From contig NC_066314.1 in assembly GCF_022539315.1 (NCBI RefSeq), forward strand, positions 52,823,180 through 52,887,179: a DNA stretch of 64,000 nt. Direction: 5' to 3'. This document shows, one piece after another, positions 1-13,400 of this stretch. The notes beneath the pieces are model-generated. The model ran no database searches and was not told where the DNA came from. It saw only the letters and a list, made by a program, of their open reading frames with translations. This DNA is from Serinus canaria (lineage: Eukaryota > Chordata > Aves > Passeriformes > Fringillidae). Each line of letters opens with the position of its first letter. Positions within the stretch are counted from its first letter, which is position 1. The translations under genes and the position numbers were made by a program.

Positions 1-1742
1 CCACTGAAGGCTAGATTGTGCCTGAGTTTTAGAGTAGTTTAATTTTGAATAAAGACATTTGATACCACCCTTCCATAATGGTTAGAGCTGTTTCTGTGGC
101 TTCATCCCATATTCTATCCTCAGAGCAAGGCTGAATTTCCTAGGGGAACTAAAAGAGAGACTAAAACAGGATGTGCCATCTAGGCTAGGGCAATCTTTTA
201 TATAATTCCATATCAAAATGACACATTTCTAAGCTTTAAACACTGCAGTTTGAGACAAAACTTGCTAAGTATGGATGCAGGGCAGCTGTGAATTCGTAAA
301 GTTGCAGTTTAGTTGCTGTGAGATCATGCAGAATCTAGAGATGTCTGGGGAAGGCTGCAGTACTGTGAGGTGAAGACAGTGAATCTGTGTGCAGTGAATA
401 CCCCCATGCCCTTGAGGTTTCTGCAAAGTACTGGAAGCGTTTATAAATGCTTCTCTTAGACCTTGCCATATAACATTTCAATATGGCCTTGGTATCTAGG
501 TCCTTCTTGCTTAGTTTTTGTCAAATCACTCTTTCTGCTGTGAACAGTGCTGTGCCATCAGAAAAGTCTGTTCTTGTTGGTCTACTTCCAACTTTGATTA
601 AGAAGGCAAAAGGCTGTACGGAGGTCTGCTGTTTGGGAGAGGAGAGAGGGTTGTGGGGAAAAACTAAGTTAAAAATTTTAGAGCCAATGGATAACTCTGA
701 GGATGTAGTGATAGGAATCCCAAATGTTTACTTTTTTTTAGGCTTTTCCTGTTGCATGTGTGTTCTCAGGATGCTTGAAAAGAGCATTTGTTCCACAAGT
801 CTTGCAATTGCTTATGTGCCTCTAAATAGATCAAAACAAGCTTCCCAGCTTCAAGAGTATGGTGCCATTTGGGGGCAGAAAGCTGAAAGTTGCTGCTCAG
901 TTCTGTCAGTCACATTTTCCCTCATGAGAACTTGCTCCATTCCTTGGCCTCCTTTTCTGTATGTTAGCTTCCCCTTGTGCCTGTTTTAGTTGTCTGTTCT
1001 ATCAGCATTGAATTGTATTGTCTCATGGGAGATCCTCAGTTCATCCTTACCTGCCTCAGGCTGCCTGGAGGTATCCAGGTCCCTGAGCAAACAGGCAGGA
1101 TGTCACCTCAACGTGCGCCACCTTCCTGGTCCTTCAGCAGTGTGATTGATAGCTGTCCTACCTACACCCATCTCGTATTCTTAGCAGGCCACTGTTGACA
1201 TGAGAGCCTTGCCTGCCTTCATCCTAAATGGTGCCACATGGGTGCTTTAAAACAGCTGTGTGCTGAAGTTTAGAAACATAAAAAACAGCAATGGGGAACT
1301 GCTGTGAAGGTAAAATATTTGAATGGGACCTTTCATTGCAGTTGCCCCATTGTGATTGTGTCCTGGTTAGTCCTTGTTCATGGAAAGACACTGTAGTTGT
1401 GGTGGGACTGTAACTCCATGGCATTGAGACTTAACTAAAACACATTAATAAAAGATAATTACAGTTTAAATCCTGTTGGGTTAAGCATTAGAATTAATGG
1501 TCAAGTGAATTGCCCTAATCCATTATGTGGGAACTGAGAAGTTCTTGGATCCTTGGGAAATACCAGATAGGAATGAAGCATTTAGGGAGACATGCCCATC
1601 TGTCTCAGATACCATGAGAAGTGTATTTCAAGTATTGAAGTACATTATATCCACTGGACACAAATGGCTGGTGTGTTTTGATGTTCTCTGTGGTTTCGGT
1701 TTTTTAATGTACATTGTGCCTTAGAACAATTCTCTGTTTCAG
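1..1742 (+). other. APPL2 intron, left-truncated
   Basis: This is the tail of the intron before the first APPL2 exon in the window and ends with the acceptor AG at 1741-1742. By comparison with the human gene, the four preceding coding exons, about the first 100 residues, lie to the left. Several open frames of 65-168 codons run through it, but none resembles the missing BAR-domain exons or any family I recognise. No repeat or RNA gene was recognised. Confidence 0.75.
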
Positions 1743-4700
1743 CTCAATAATCTTCATTCTGACCTGGCAAAACAGCTTGCAGATACAATGGTTCTCCCAA
1801 TAATACAATTTCGAGAAAAAGATCTCACAGGTAAATTTTATTCTAAGTTTCAGTTTTCCTTATATGCTCCTTCTTGTTTATTTTGTCACAAACTGAGTCA
1901 TAATGCCATGTATTCATTTGTTCTTTGATGATTCACAGAAGAGTTTGTGGAGTTTTTTTTCCTGCTACAGAATTTCATTGACAGGTGCATGCTTTTACTC
2001 AGACAAAACCAGTTCAAGTTCACCACTTAACATTTTATGCACCATATGGTGCAAGTTTAAAAAGACACAGCTTTGTTTTTTGTTGGGTCACTGTGTTTTT
2101 ATACTAGTGTAATTTCACTGAAGTCATTGATGTTGTAATTGCCAGAAGGGAAATTTATCAGTGAATTGGGCTTGCACACAGTATTTATTCCACTTCAGAA
2201 GTTTGGGGCTGTTTGACAAGCACAAGCAAGAATGTTGTTTTAACTTCAGAGAATAGTATATTCCCTCCTTTTTAAGGAATCAGTCCTCTTTAAATCCTTG
2301 CCATGCAAGGGTAGTTCCATGCAAGTTACCTGTATTCACAAATTTGGGATTCCATTACTTAAACAGCAAGGCAGTAACACAAACATTTTATGTAATTACA
2401 AAAGAAAAAAGTTCATATTCAAGGTCAAGGACAGCCTTACTTACTTATGCAACAGAAATGTGAGTTTTTGCAGCAGCATTTCTTTCTTTCTTTTTTTTTT
2501 TTTTTTTTTTAAAGCCCACTGCTCATTTCACTTTTTGCAGTCCTGCTTCTGTTCTTCTTGTAGACATAATTTTGGAGTGAGACAAAATGACTACAGCAAA
2601 ACAGTGACTGGTTTAAGTTCCTTATAGGACCTGATTGGAAATTGTGAGGACATCCAGGTGTCTATGTTAACAATATGTTGTTCATCACATACTGTCAAAT
2701 ATAAAGCAGAATTTGGATGGTAAGATGTTGATGGGATAAACACTTCCTCACCTCTTTCATGTGGCCTCAGAGATAGTAATTATTTTTCCATATTTATGGA
2801 TTCTTCCCTCTTGTTCATTAAAAAGATATTAAAACGCATATGAAGCCTGCAACCACAGCTTCAGCTGCTGCATGACAAAAACTAAAAGTTTCTTCAACTT
2901 CCTTGGATGTCAATTTTTTTTTTTAATTCTATCCACTTTTTCTGATGCAGTCTGTAGAACAACATTTTTAGTAGAGACCTGGCCACACTGGAATTTCATA
3001 GAGGGATTGAACAAGAAAGCAAGGAAGAATAACTGTGTTACTGTTTTTACTTTTTATCCTGTTACATCTATACATTGAATATTGTAGAAACCTCTAAGTA
3101 CAAGTTAGTTACAAGTGGAAAAATCTTCTGTCTTTTCTTAATCTGAGTCATAATGAAGCATTCTGGGGGAAAAAAAAGGTGGAGTGAAACTGATTAATGA
3201 GTAGGATGTTAAAAATAATCAGAGACCAAGATGACATCCTACAATTTCCCCTTAGTATTTTCACAGTTGCATAATGTCTGTTCTTGTAAATGTGCTTTCT
3301 TTGTAGCTTTTTGAGAGAGTTTTTGCCATATGTTGGTGGGGATACTAAGAGTAGCTTGTGCCCAACACTTGTAAAGGTACTTTGCCTGTTCAGTCTGTCT
3401 TCTCTCTACCTGTATCAGAATCTCATGGCCAGTGTTTATAATGCAAGCATCGTACCCAGCAGTCAGGTGTGTTGGATACAGATTTATTTTCACAGAGCAG
3501 CTTAGCAGAAATGTTCCACACTGAGGGAGATTCTTGTACTGGAAAAAGGCTTTAGTTCTTACATCCGTGGGTCTTAAATTTCTCAGTATCACATAAGCAT
3601 TGTCAGGTTGTTCAGAACTGCTGATCTTGCATGATAGTGGTGGGCCTTTTGTCAGAATAAAGATACTGAAATGGTGCTTCTTTGGAGAAATGACACTGGC
3701 AGATAAGGCATCTTTCTTGGAGTGACAACTTGCTCAATAAAATAAACTCACTCCACCCTTAATTATTAATTTCTCTAGCAGCTGATCTGGTTTAGCATTT
3801 TCAAGACAGGCACAATGTATACATCTCTGCTGGGGAAGGGCTGGACTGACTTGGGCAGTTAATATGCCATAAATGGTCTCAGTTGAACAAAGTGTTCACA
3901 GCTGGTTTTACTTTGAATATTTGATTTCTCTTTTCCAGAAGTAAGCACATTGAAGGATCTCTTTGGCCTTGCTAGCAATGGTATGTGTCCCTGTTTTGTT
4001 TCTATTCATATGCAGCTGCTAGAGCAAAGAAGACGTGTTGAATCTGTGCACATACATATCGCATTTCTAAAAAAAAAAAATAATATTCCTTGTCTACAGA
4101 ACATGACGTGTCCATGGCAAAATATAGCAGGTTACCGAAAAGGAAAGAAAATGAAAAGGTAACAAATGTGAAAGGGAAAAAGAATGTTTTTTTCAGCCAT
4201 TTGTCTGCATCCTTTTTCATTGTGAACTTTGGAGACTTCATTGCTTAAATTCACAGTAGTTCAAGAATACTTGTGATTTTGTTTCCAAGCAGACACAAAG
4301 CTTTTAATCATCAACTCAGCACTTTTACCTGTTTTCTCCAAGTTAGGCAAGTGATGAACTATTGTGCTCAACTAGAGCCCTTCAGATCCGTGGGAGCTTT
4401 TCAGATGAGGCAATCCAAGTGACTATAAATAGCTTTGTATAGGCCTAGAGTTGTACAGCTGAGGTGGTGATGCAGTATCACTGAGCACAGTTCATTGTGA
4501 ACTGCCATGAAGCCTTGTGTCTGCTGTTCCTAAAGCAGTGCATTTCTTTGCACGTTCCTTCCTGTTCAATTACTCTGTATGGCCTGTCATTCCATTTAAC
4601 AGTGCACATAACTCTCTTGGTGGGATTGTTCTACATTCCTCCTTCTTTGCCTACTGGACTTCTATTCTAAAATACATCCCTTTGTCAAAAGCGTATGGCT

Positions 4701-7485
4701 GGCCCTGTCCTGAGAGTGAATGTGTTCTACAGGATGGTTCTTGAAAGGAATGCCTTACAGAGCTCAATGATGTAGCATACTGTGAATTACTCACCTCTGA
4801 ATTCTGCACTTGCAGACTTGTGTTGTGATCTCAGCTGCAAATAAATTTCTTGCACCTCTATTGAGGTCTGATCCAGATTTTTAGTGGTGGTAGTTACATA
4901 GTTTGTAGTCACAGAGGCTCCCCAAATACTTTAGTTTCAAGACAGATAAGGGCTTGAAGTACTTGCTTTGGGTTTTTTATTTGCTTTCCTTCATTTTAAC
5001 CTGGAGAAGTTCTGTAAAGACAGTAACTTAAAAATAACTTGAAGATGATCAGTAAATACATTCGTGTACACGGTAACACTTTGTCAACCTCTTTATCCTT
5101 TTTTGTTCAGCTTAAGGCAGAAGTGGCAAAAGAAGTGGCAAATGCCAGAAGAAAGCAGCACCTTTCATCCTTGCAATATTACTGTGCCCTGAATGCTCTG
5201 CAGTACAGGAAGAGAGTGGCTATGATTGAACCTATGCTAGGATATACACGGGGACAGGTATTGACAGTAAAGTGTCTGCATCACTTAGACATGTTCCTGG
5301 GAAAGGTAAAACATTGTACTTCTCGATTTATTTTGAGACCTGACAAATTACAGTGAGGGTGGTGGGGAAACAATTTGCATTCAGCTTGCCTAGATTCTAA
5401 CAACAGATTCTGTTTGTGGCAGATAGTTGAATGTTTAGATATTCAGGAAAGACACTAAAGAAAAGAAAATCCAATACACTTCTATGCAAAATCAGCCTAG
5501 GGTTAGTTTTTTCACAGCTAAGTGCAGTAGCATTTACTTCCACTGTTTACTCAGTCTGCACAAACTCTCCTATGTAGCAGTTCCCTTCCCAACACATAAT
5601 GTTCAGCATACTAATGAGGAGTGTTCATGATGAGGAACAAATCATGCTCTGGAGAGCTGGAAGGACAGAACAGTAGAGAGGATTGAGCATAAGGCTGGAA
5701 AATCCTTTTTCTAATTTTTATTCTAACAGGAATTTGATAGAGCATTTCTCAAGTCTGACAGTCTGACTCTCCAGAATATCAGGGAGATCAACAAACCAGT
5801 ATTATCACAGCACTTGATTCTCAATGTCACCTATATTAAGGGTCTTTGATTCTGATGAAAGAAAGTGTTTGGAAAATGAGAACTGGGCTATGAAAAGAGG
5901 AAAAATTCATGTGGTGCTCTGAGATTGTAGTGTGGCTCATCATCATCTACGTCATCCTGTCTTTTGCAGCCCATGTGCCTCATTTAAAATAGGTAATAAA
6001 TGAGGATTCAGTTACTTTCCCCACCATGGGAGTTCACACTGCTTCTCTGCTGTTATTATCCTAAGTGAAAGAACTGCACTGATTTCCTTTACTGGAAACC
6101 AAACAGAACTTTCTTTCCCCTGGCAAACTTCATCTGGCAAAACTGCTTTATCTCAGTGCTTCATACAGGGAAGTCTCAGGTTGTCATGGGAATGACTGAA
6201 TAACCAGAAGCCAGTTGATGCTTAAATATTGTGAACTGCCTATCAGTACAAATATGTATTTTCTTAATTAATTACTCTAACATGTGTCTCCAGTTATACA
6301 TTTCCAACAAATGAGTAAGTAATATGGAAATTTTGGGAGAAGCAGTGGCTAATAGAGGGTTCATTTGACTGAAAACTGGCCTCAGCATTTATCATCAGTG
6401 GAATTTAGAGCTCTTTCCTCTTGAAGCAGGCTTCAGAAATAGAATAGGTGAATCATTCTTTAGGAGCCCATTTTTTCTCTCCTTCGTAAAGGGAGGCTGT
6501 GGTCTATAACGTGGTTGCAGAAATCTGAATCTTGGGAATCCTAGGTCCCAAGGTTAGAGAAAGAGAGTGAAATCACAAGTAAAAGTGGATGAAATAGCTA
6601 ATAAATTGCTTAACATCCAAGAATCTGCTTTTACATATCTTCCCAGAGTAGATCACTGATTTTTATGTGTTTATCCTAATTAATTGCACAAACATTCTAT
6701 CTGTATTCATGTTTCATGCAGTTGCCAGTAGGTTCTAATGATGACTGTGCCCTGCAGCAGATAATACAAGGTCAAGTCTACACCAAGTGCTTTGCTTTAT
6801 TGTGTGCCTGCTGAACCATACCAGCTAAGAGAATTAATCTTCTGCCACATAATGTGCACTTTGGCCCTAGTAGCAGTTTTTTTAGCTCCTTCAGTAGAAC
6901 AAAACCCATGGTAAAACAGTAGTTGATACAACCAATTGCCCTGGAGATCTCTGCAAGCACAGCTACACTTTCCTGACTGACTTTGCTACAGCACTTTGAA
7001 AATATTCATCATGGAGTTGATAGTACAGGTTGGACTGCTAAATCTAATGGATGATTTGTGTCCCATTCCCTTTGTTAGGGTGGCGTTGCACACAGCAGTT
7101 CCTAACACCACAAGCCCCGGCCCTGCCCAGTGCTAGTGTGGGAGAAGCTACCTGTCCCTTATTTGAGTCATTTAGCAAGTTCTTTGGAAATATACCTGTC
7201 AGCAGCCATCAGCTTATCTGTGTGTGAAAGGGTTGCAAAGAAGGGAAGTTGCAAGAAAGGCAACGCAGCTGTCTTGCCGGTGTGTTTGATCTCCTGCCAA
7301 AAGTTCAGTCATAATGGAAGCACTGTTAACACTCCCACAATCTGCTACTTGTCTGCCAAAGCCAAGAGAACCTTCAGTGCCCTTTTTCTTGGTATTTTTC
7401 AGATCAACTTCTTTAAGAAAGGAGCAGAGATGTTTTCCAAAAGGATGGACAGCTTTTTGTCATCTGTTTCAGACATGGTTCAGAG
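1743..7485 (+). CDS. APPL2: APPL2 exons for the C-terminal half of the BAR domain
   Basis: Five exons (1743-1830, 3939-3980, 4100-4158, 5111-5257, 7403-7485) encode residues 1-140 of the visible product. They read as long amphipathic helices: AKQLADTMVLPIIQFREKDL, then STLKDLFGLASNEHDVSMAK, then the basic helix RRKQHLSSLQYYCALNALQY, then INFFKKGAEMFSKRMDSFLS. BAR domains dimerise into a curved surface that binds membrane; in APPL proteins the BAR-PH unit also binds Rab5. The short 42-bp and 59-bp exons are each flanked by good donor and acceptor sites and are needed to keep frame. Confidence 0.93.
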
Positions 7486-10400
7486 GTAACCTAGTGCTTT
7501 TGTTTGCTTTTGTCATTCTATTGGAGTCCGAGCTGTAGTGCTCTAACCTTCAATACATAGGAGAGAGTGCCTCTTTTTCTTTCTAATGGGATTCCTTTCA
7601 TGCTTACATGGCATTGTTGGGCATATTTTGTTGAAGTAACAGGTAGAAAGGAAATGTTTGTACATGGAAAAGAGAATGTTGTCTGTACACTGAAGAGATT
7701 ATTTTTACAGTATAGTCAGAAACTATACTATATTACTATAGTATATAGTATATACTATTACTATTATGCTATATACTATATCCTGTAAAGGGTTCACATG
7801 CTTTCTTACAACCCTGTGTCTCTTCATGAACAGAAAAGCATGGAATTTGGGCTAGAAACAGGTTAACAGTATTAACATCATAGACTTCAGGTGCTCTCTG
7901 AATTATAAGTATTTATATTTACTGGGTGTTCTTTAATAATGCAGCAAAAACAAACCATTAACCTCTCAAATTCAGGGCCTAAAGTGTTTGATGGTGTAGC
8001 TACACAAGGCAAACAAAACTTCTCAACCTAGGGAACATATTCATTGCATCCAGTGTAAGCTGTATTAGTCCAGTGAGTTCAACCTACTTTGACTAAGTTT
8101 TAAATTTCAGTAAACTGCTTTTGTACTCCTAATTTTGTGATTATTTTTCTTACACTTCTCTCCACATCTTCTACTTGTAGTGAAGAGTTTGTTTATAATT
8201 AAGTTCCTGTAAATGTAAACTTTACACTTGAAATGTAATCATAATAGAGAGAATATTATTCATAGAATGGAAGTTGCAAGAAAGGCAACTTGTTTATAAT
8301 TAAGTTCCTGTAAATGTAAACTTTACACTTGAAATGTAATCATAATAGAGAGAATATTATTCATAGAATGATAAAGTGTTAAGGGGTTGGAATGGACCAT
8401 AAAGATAATATAGTCCCAACTTAGTCCTTGACTTTAATCCTTCATTCCTTTCATACCAAACTGTAGCCAAATCATGACTTATTCTCACTCTGGTGGCACT
8501 TTAAATAATGCATACTTGTTAATTTGAGAACCATGCTACAAACAAGTGCTCTGTACAGTAGATTATTTCACTAAATGATTCTTTACTTTTTGTACTTTTA
8601 TAATTATATATCTTTGCACACTCACTTGTGAAATAAATCTGTCTACACAGCATTTGTTCAGAGTGGAGGACAGATTTTAAATACCACTGAAATTGTGACT
8701 TTTGTTTAAAAAATCTAGAGCATCTTGTGTCTTACAGGCACAGGGAGGATCCTGCCTTTGGATCCTCACCATAGAATATGCCCTTGTTTTCCACAGTCAG
8801 ATGAATTTGAGTTCCGGACAGTAGTAAATGGAAACAAAAATAGGCTGCTCAGGTAATTTCGCCAAGTCTGGTTTTTGTGTTTAAAGTCCATCACACAGTA
8901 CAGCTTGAAAGTACAACTCAAATGTAACTAGTAAAGGAGTGTGATGTCTGTGGAAAAACCAAAAGAGAAGCTTGTAAAATTCTGAATGGCACTGTGCAGC
9001 ACAGAATTACTGACACAGGACAGGGTTTCATGACTTCAGTTTGCACAGCCACGGAAAACTCTGCTGCCCACTCCTCTCCTTCCTTAGTGCAGGGGAATCA
9101 CAAGGCCTCAGTGAGTCAGATCTGCTTGCTAGTCAAGCTAAAAGCTTTTCACTTGTCATATTTGTTCTTTTGGGACAACAAACTGATGTGACCCATTGTG
9201 CAGCTACAGAATTTCAGTGGTACTTAAAAGGATTTTCATTTATCCAGTGAATATTGCTAATGGTGTAAAAACACAGGACATATCTACACTAACACTTAAC
9301 ACATTCTCAGTGACCACTTGGCCTAATTGCCACAAATGCATATAACTTCAGAATTGTCAGCACTTTTCTTCCTGCCTTGGAGATGGGAGAAGCACATCTT
9401 TGAAAGAAGAATATAGCCTCAGAAACCATGAGGGTGGCAGGGACATTTTGTCCAAAGCATTTTGTGGTGCAACAAAAATGACAGATCAAAAGATTGATTG
9501 AAATAACACTGAGGTAAAAACTGACAGCATAGTTCCATTGTATTTAAAAATGGAATTTAAATCTTATTCTGACATACAGTGATGGAGTGAAAAGGCATTA
9601 GCTTGCAAAATATGGTTTAATTTAATACAGATCTGATGTTTTCTTCATCACACCAAAGCAGAACACAGTATTATAAATAAAGAATTAAAGCGAAAGTGAG
9701 ACTTGAACTATAGGTTTTGTTACTGTATTGTTCTGAATTCATGAAAATCCATGACCAGTTAATAGGTAGTGTCAAGGCAGGAATTCCTGTGTGTTACAAC
9801 CTTGGAGGCATTAGACAGAGTAATAGTAGCCTCTTTGAGCCAGGTCTCATAAGTTCTTGGAGATCTGTTACTCACTTAAGATAGCTCAGCTACTTTTGGA
9901 CGCATAAAATTAGCAGGATGGCTTCTGTTGCAGTATTGGAAACAAAAAGGTTTATTAAAAGGCAAAATAACAAACAGGGAAAAACCGAGCCAAGTGCAAG
10001 AGGTTCTTGCTCTTGGTAAAACACCTTACAAAAGCAATTGGTTTCTTTGCTCTCTTCTTTTTCTAGTAAATTGCCCAAGCAGGACTTTTTGGCTTCTGTC
10101 CAGTTAGCTACCCTTAGGTTTGAGGTGAAGTCCCCTAAGCCTATGAGATGCCTTTTCACCTAATCAAAGAGAGAAACTTCTGGGTTCTTTCCTTTTTTAG
10201 GAGACAAAGGATAGTTTTGTCACTCCATCAACAGAGGGCACATTCCTATAAGACGGTTCTGAGAAGGCCAAGAGATCCTCTAGTACAGCCTGCTTCGAAC
10301 TATGCCATTAAAGTAGGGCAGTGTCTATATGTGTTCAGCAGTGTAATTTCATACAAGCATTACTTTTAGAAGCTGTCTCTCAAAAAATAAACCTAACTCT

Positions 10401-13400
10401 TTTTTCTCAATACATCTCAACATTTTTCATGTGATCATTTCAGTATCACAATACAGTATTTCCTATAAAGTCTATTTGAAAAATAAATTTCATCTTTGCA
10501 CTACCCTCCAAGGTAATCTCAAATGGTATTTGTGCTCATTTTGGCTTACAGATGTTACCTGTTTCCTGGTATAAATGGCTAATGATGACTTGGGTTTCTT
10601 TTTGTGTTGTGTGGGTTGTTTTTTTCCAGCATACAAGGAGAGCTGGATGCCGAAGCTGAAAAAATGAGAATATCCCAGCAGGACTTAATTGCAGTTAATG
10701 AATCTGTTTACACCCCAGATTCTGATGTAATTTCACCTGCCATCAATAGAAATCTCATCCAGAAGGCTGGCTACCTTAATCTTAGAAAGTAAGAAGATTG
10801 TTATCTGCTGATTTGTTTAGTGGCTACATTTTTTGCGGGAGGGTCATAAGGACTCCTCAGGTATTGATGTTTGAGGGTCCTAAATCAGTTTGGTAGCTCT
10901 ACTTTTCATCTTTTGAGTACCTCTGTACTCAAAATGTATTGGAAATGTATTTTTGAAGCTTTAACCAAATTAGAGGCATTTGAGACTATTTTTCTGAAAA
11001 CAGAGTTTTGCTTCTGATTGAATGTACCTACAGGAAGAAATACCTGCATTCAAGTGGCTAAAAATTAGAAATTTATGAGACTGGGTTCAGATTGTTCCCA
11101 GATCTTAGAGACATGGTGTTTACAAAAGCAGCTATATTTTAGTTAACATGTAGTTTCACAAATGACCTCTTTACTTAGTAGTTAACATGTGTTTTCACAA
11201 ATGACCTCTTTACTTTATAAATAAAAGCTGTGTGGACAATGCAAGTTTGTAACTTTGAATGTGTATCATATGTAGAATTACCTCTGCAGATTTTACATAT
11301 AAAATTTTCCATAAACTTCAACAGAAATTAGGTATACTGGTGGCATATAATAACCCTATTTATGTGATTGATTAAATATCAGTTTATTATTTTGTTTATC
11401 TAGTAATTTTTTTCTTTGTGAGTGTACATCTAGTAATTTCTCTTAGTATTCCAGAAGATGGATTACACTATAATAGGACTATGCAAGAGATGGACTCTGA
11501 GATAGTACTGCAGTAGATACTTTTTTATATTATGATTCTTTGTGCTGAAACTGCTCATAGTATTTCATGTCAGTTACTCAGTACTCTTTAATTCCTTAGC
11601 TAGAAGATAAAATTTTTAACTTGGATGTTTGGAATTTATTTAATTTTTCAGCTTTCATTATGGATTAGTTTCTGCTAGGAACAGGTGCTGCTTTTTCTTC
11701 TTAAAAGAGACCATTTAAAAAAATGCCAGGGTGAAATGAAGTTCTGATTAGCATCAGGATATGTTTGCAGTTTCATACCTGTTACTGCTAAACAGTAATG
11801 AGTCTTTATCACTGCATCTTCTCATCAGTAAAACAGGTCTGGTGACTACAACTTGGGAAAGACTCTATTTCTTCACTCAAGGTGGCAACTTGATGTGTCA
11901 GCCAAGGGGAGCAGTAGCTGGAGGATTGATTCAGGACCTGGATAATTGCTCTGTTATGGCTGTGGACTGTGAAGACAGAAGATACTGCTTTCAGATCACT
12001 ACTCCTACAGGCAAAGCGTATGAGACAGGTTTTGTTTGAGGACAGCCAGTCACACCTACCCCTTCAGATGCTCTTTCGTGTAAAACTTGCTTGGTGTAGT
12101 AGTAAGCTTTTCTGGGTTTCCAGAAGGGTGTTTCCAAATTAAAAGCATATTCCTTCCAATCCTCCCCCACAAGTGCCTGAATGGAACATGTGGTGTCTTT
12201 TAGCTGTAGCTTATTCATGATTCTTGTTCCTTGGGTAGTTAATAGATGTAAAGCTTGGTGATATTACTATAAGCACTGCAGTCAAACAGTTCTGGTGTCC
12301 ACTGTTAGTACTTATACACTGTGTTTATATTTTAGGGGTATAACCCTTCAAGCAGAAAGCAAGAAAGAATACGAGGAGGTAAAAATATTTTCTTAATGTT
12401 ATTATTCTTGCATACAAGTGAGCTTGAAGACTTCAATTTCATTTTTTCCTTCCTTCCCCAGTGGATATGTGCCATCAACAACATCTCCAGACAGATCTAT
12501 CTCACTGACAATCCAGAGGTGGGAGCTTGTTTTGATCTTTCAGTCCGTTCCTTCAGCTTGCTCTCCCGTTATTATTCAACATGGTGAGGTAAGCTGCATG
12601 TCTAAAAGAGCTTTTCTGTCTTGTTTTCATAGGCAGCTGCAATCAAATTAAATCAGACAGCCCTGCAAGCAGTCACTCCCATTACCAGCTTGGGGAAAAA
12701 ACATGAAGTTCAGCTCCCCAGGTAATGTTCTGCCTTGCGTGGAGAAGGGACCATGTGCAGTTGTATTGAGCCTGGGGCTGAGGAGTCTTAATAAGATGTT
12801 GGGGTTGTCACTGAGAAGTGTAGACACAAGTGCAGGTCTCCACTGGTGATGCAGCTGTGAATATGGACAGGGCAGGGAGACAAATGGCCACCTATGGCCG
12901 AATGCCAGCCCATGCTCAGAGTTGATCTGTATTCTGGTTTAATATACCAATGTTTATTTTTGTCCTAAGTAATGCTAGATTAAAAAAAGGTTAATAATTT
13001 ATGAGAGTCCTCAGTAACAGGTAAATAGAAGAATACCTTACGTGTCTGCATAGTGGTTCAGTCCTGCTTTGGATTTTTGAATAATCTTGTCTGTCTTCCA
13101 GAGCAAAGGTAGGATGTCACTGATGGATAGAAACATGATTTTTTTTACATTTGCACTTCAGCCAGACTGTAAAGAATATGGAAAATGCCAAAATAGTTCC
13201 CAGTGGATCAGCTGGCATTCAAGACTCCACACAACTCATTGCTCCTGGAACACCGATTCAATTTGATATCGTACTGCCTGCTATGGAATTTCTGGACCAG
13301 AACAGAGGTGGCAGGTATGGCCAGAGACAGTGATCCATCACTGTAACAGTGTGATTTCAGGCAAGATGAAGTATTGCAGCATCTGTTAGTGGTGATGACC

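Larger units (their letters stand above)
7486..10629 (+). other. APPL2 intron with several repeats
   Basis: The largest APPL2 intron in the window, about 3.1 kb. It carries an AT-rich imperfect palindrome (7701-7799), an 81-bp tandem duplication (8189-8370), a short CR1 3' end (8361-8425, - strand) and an LTR-like remnant (about 9895-10165, - strand), each listed separately. The rest is AT-rich sequence in which I see nothing further. Confidence 0.6.
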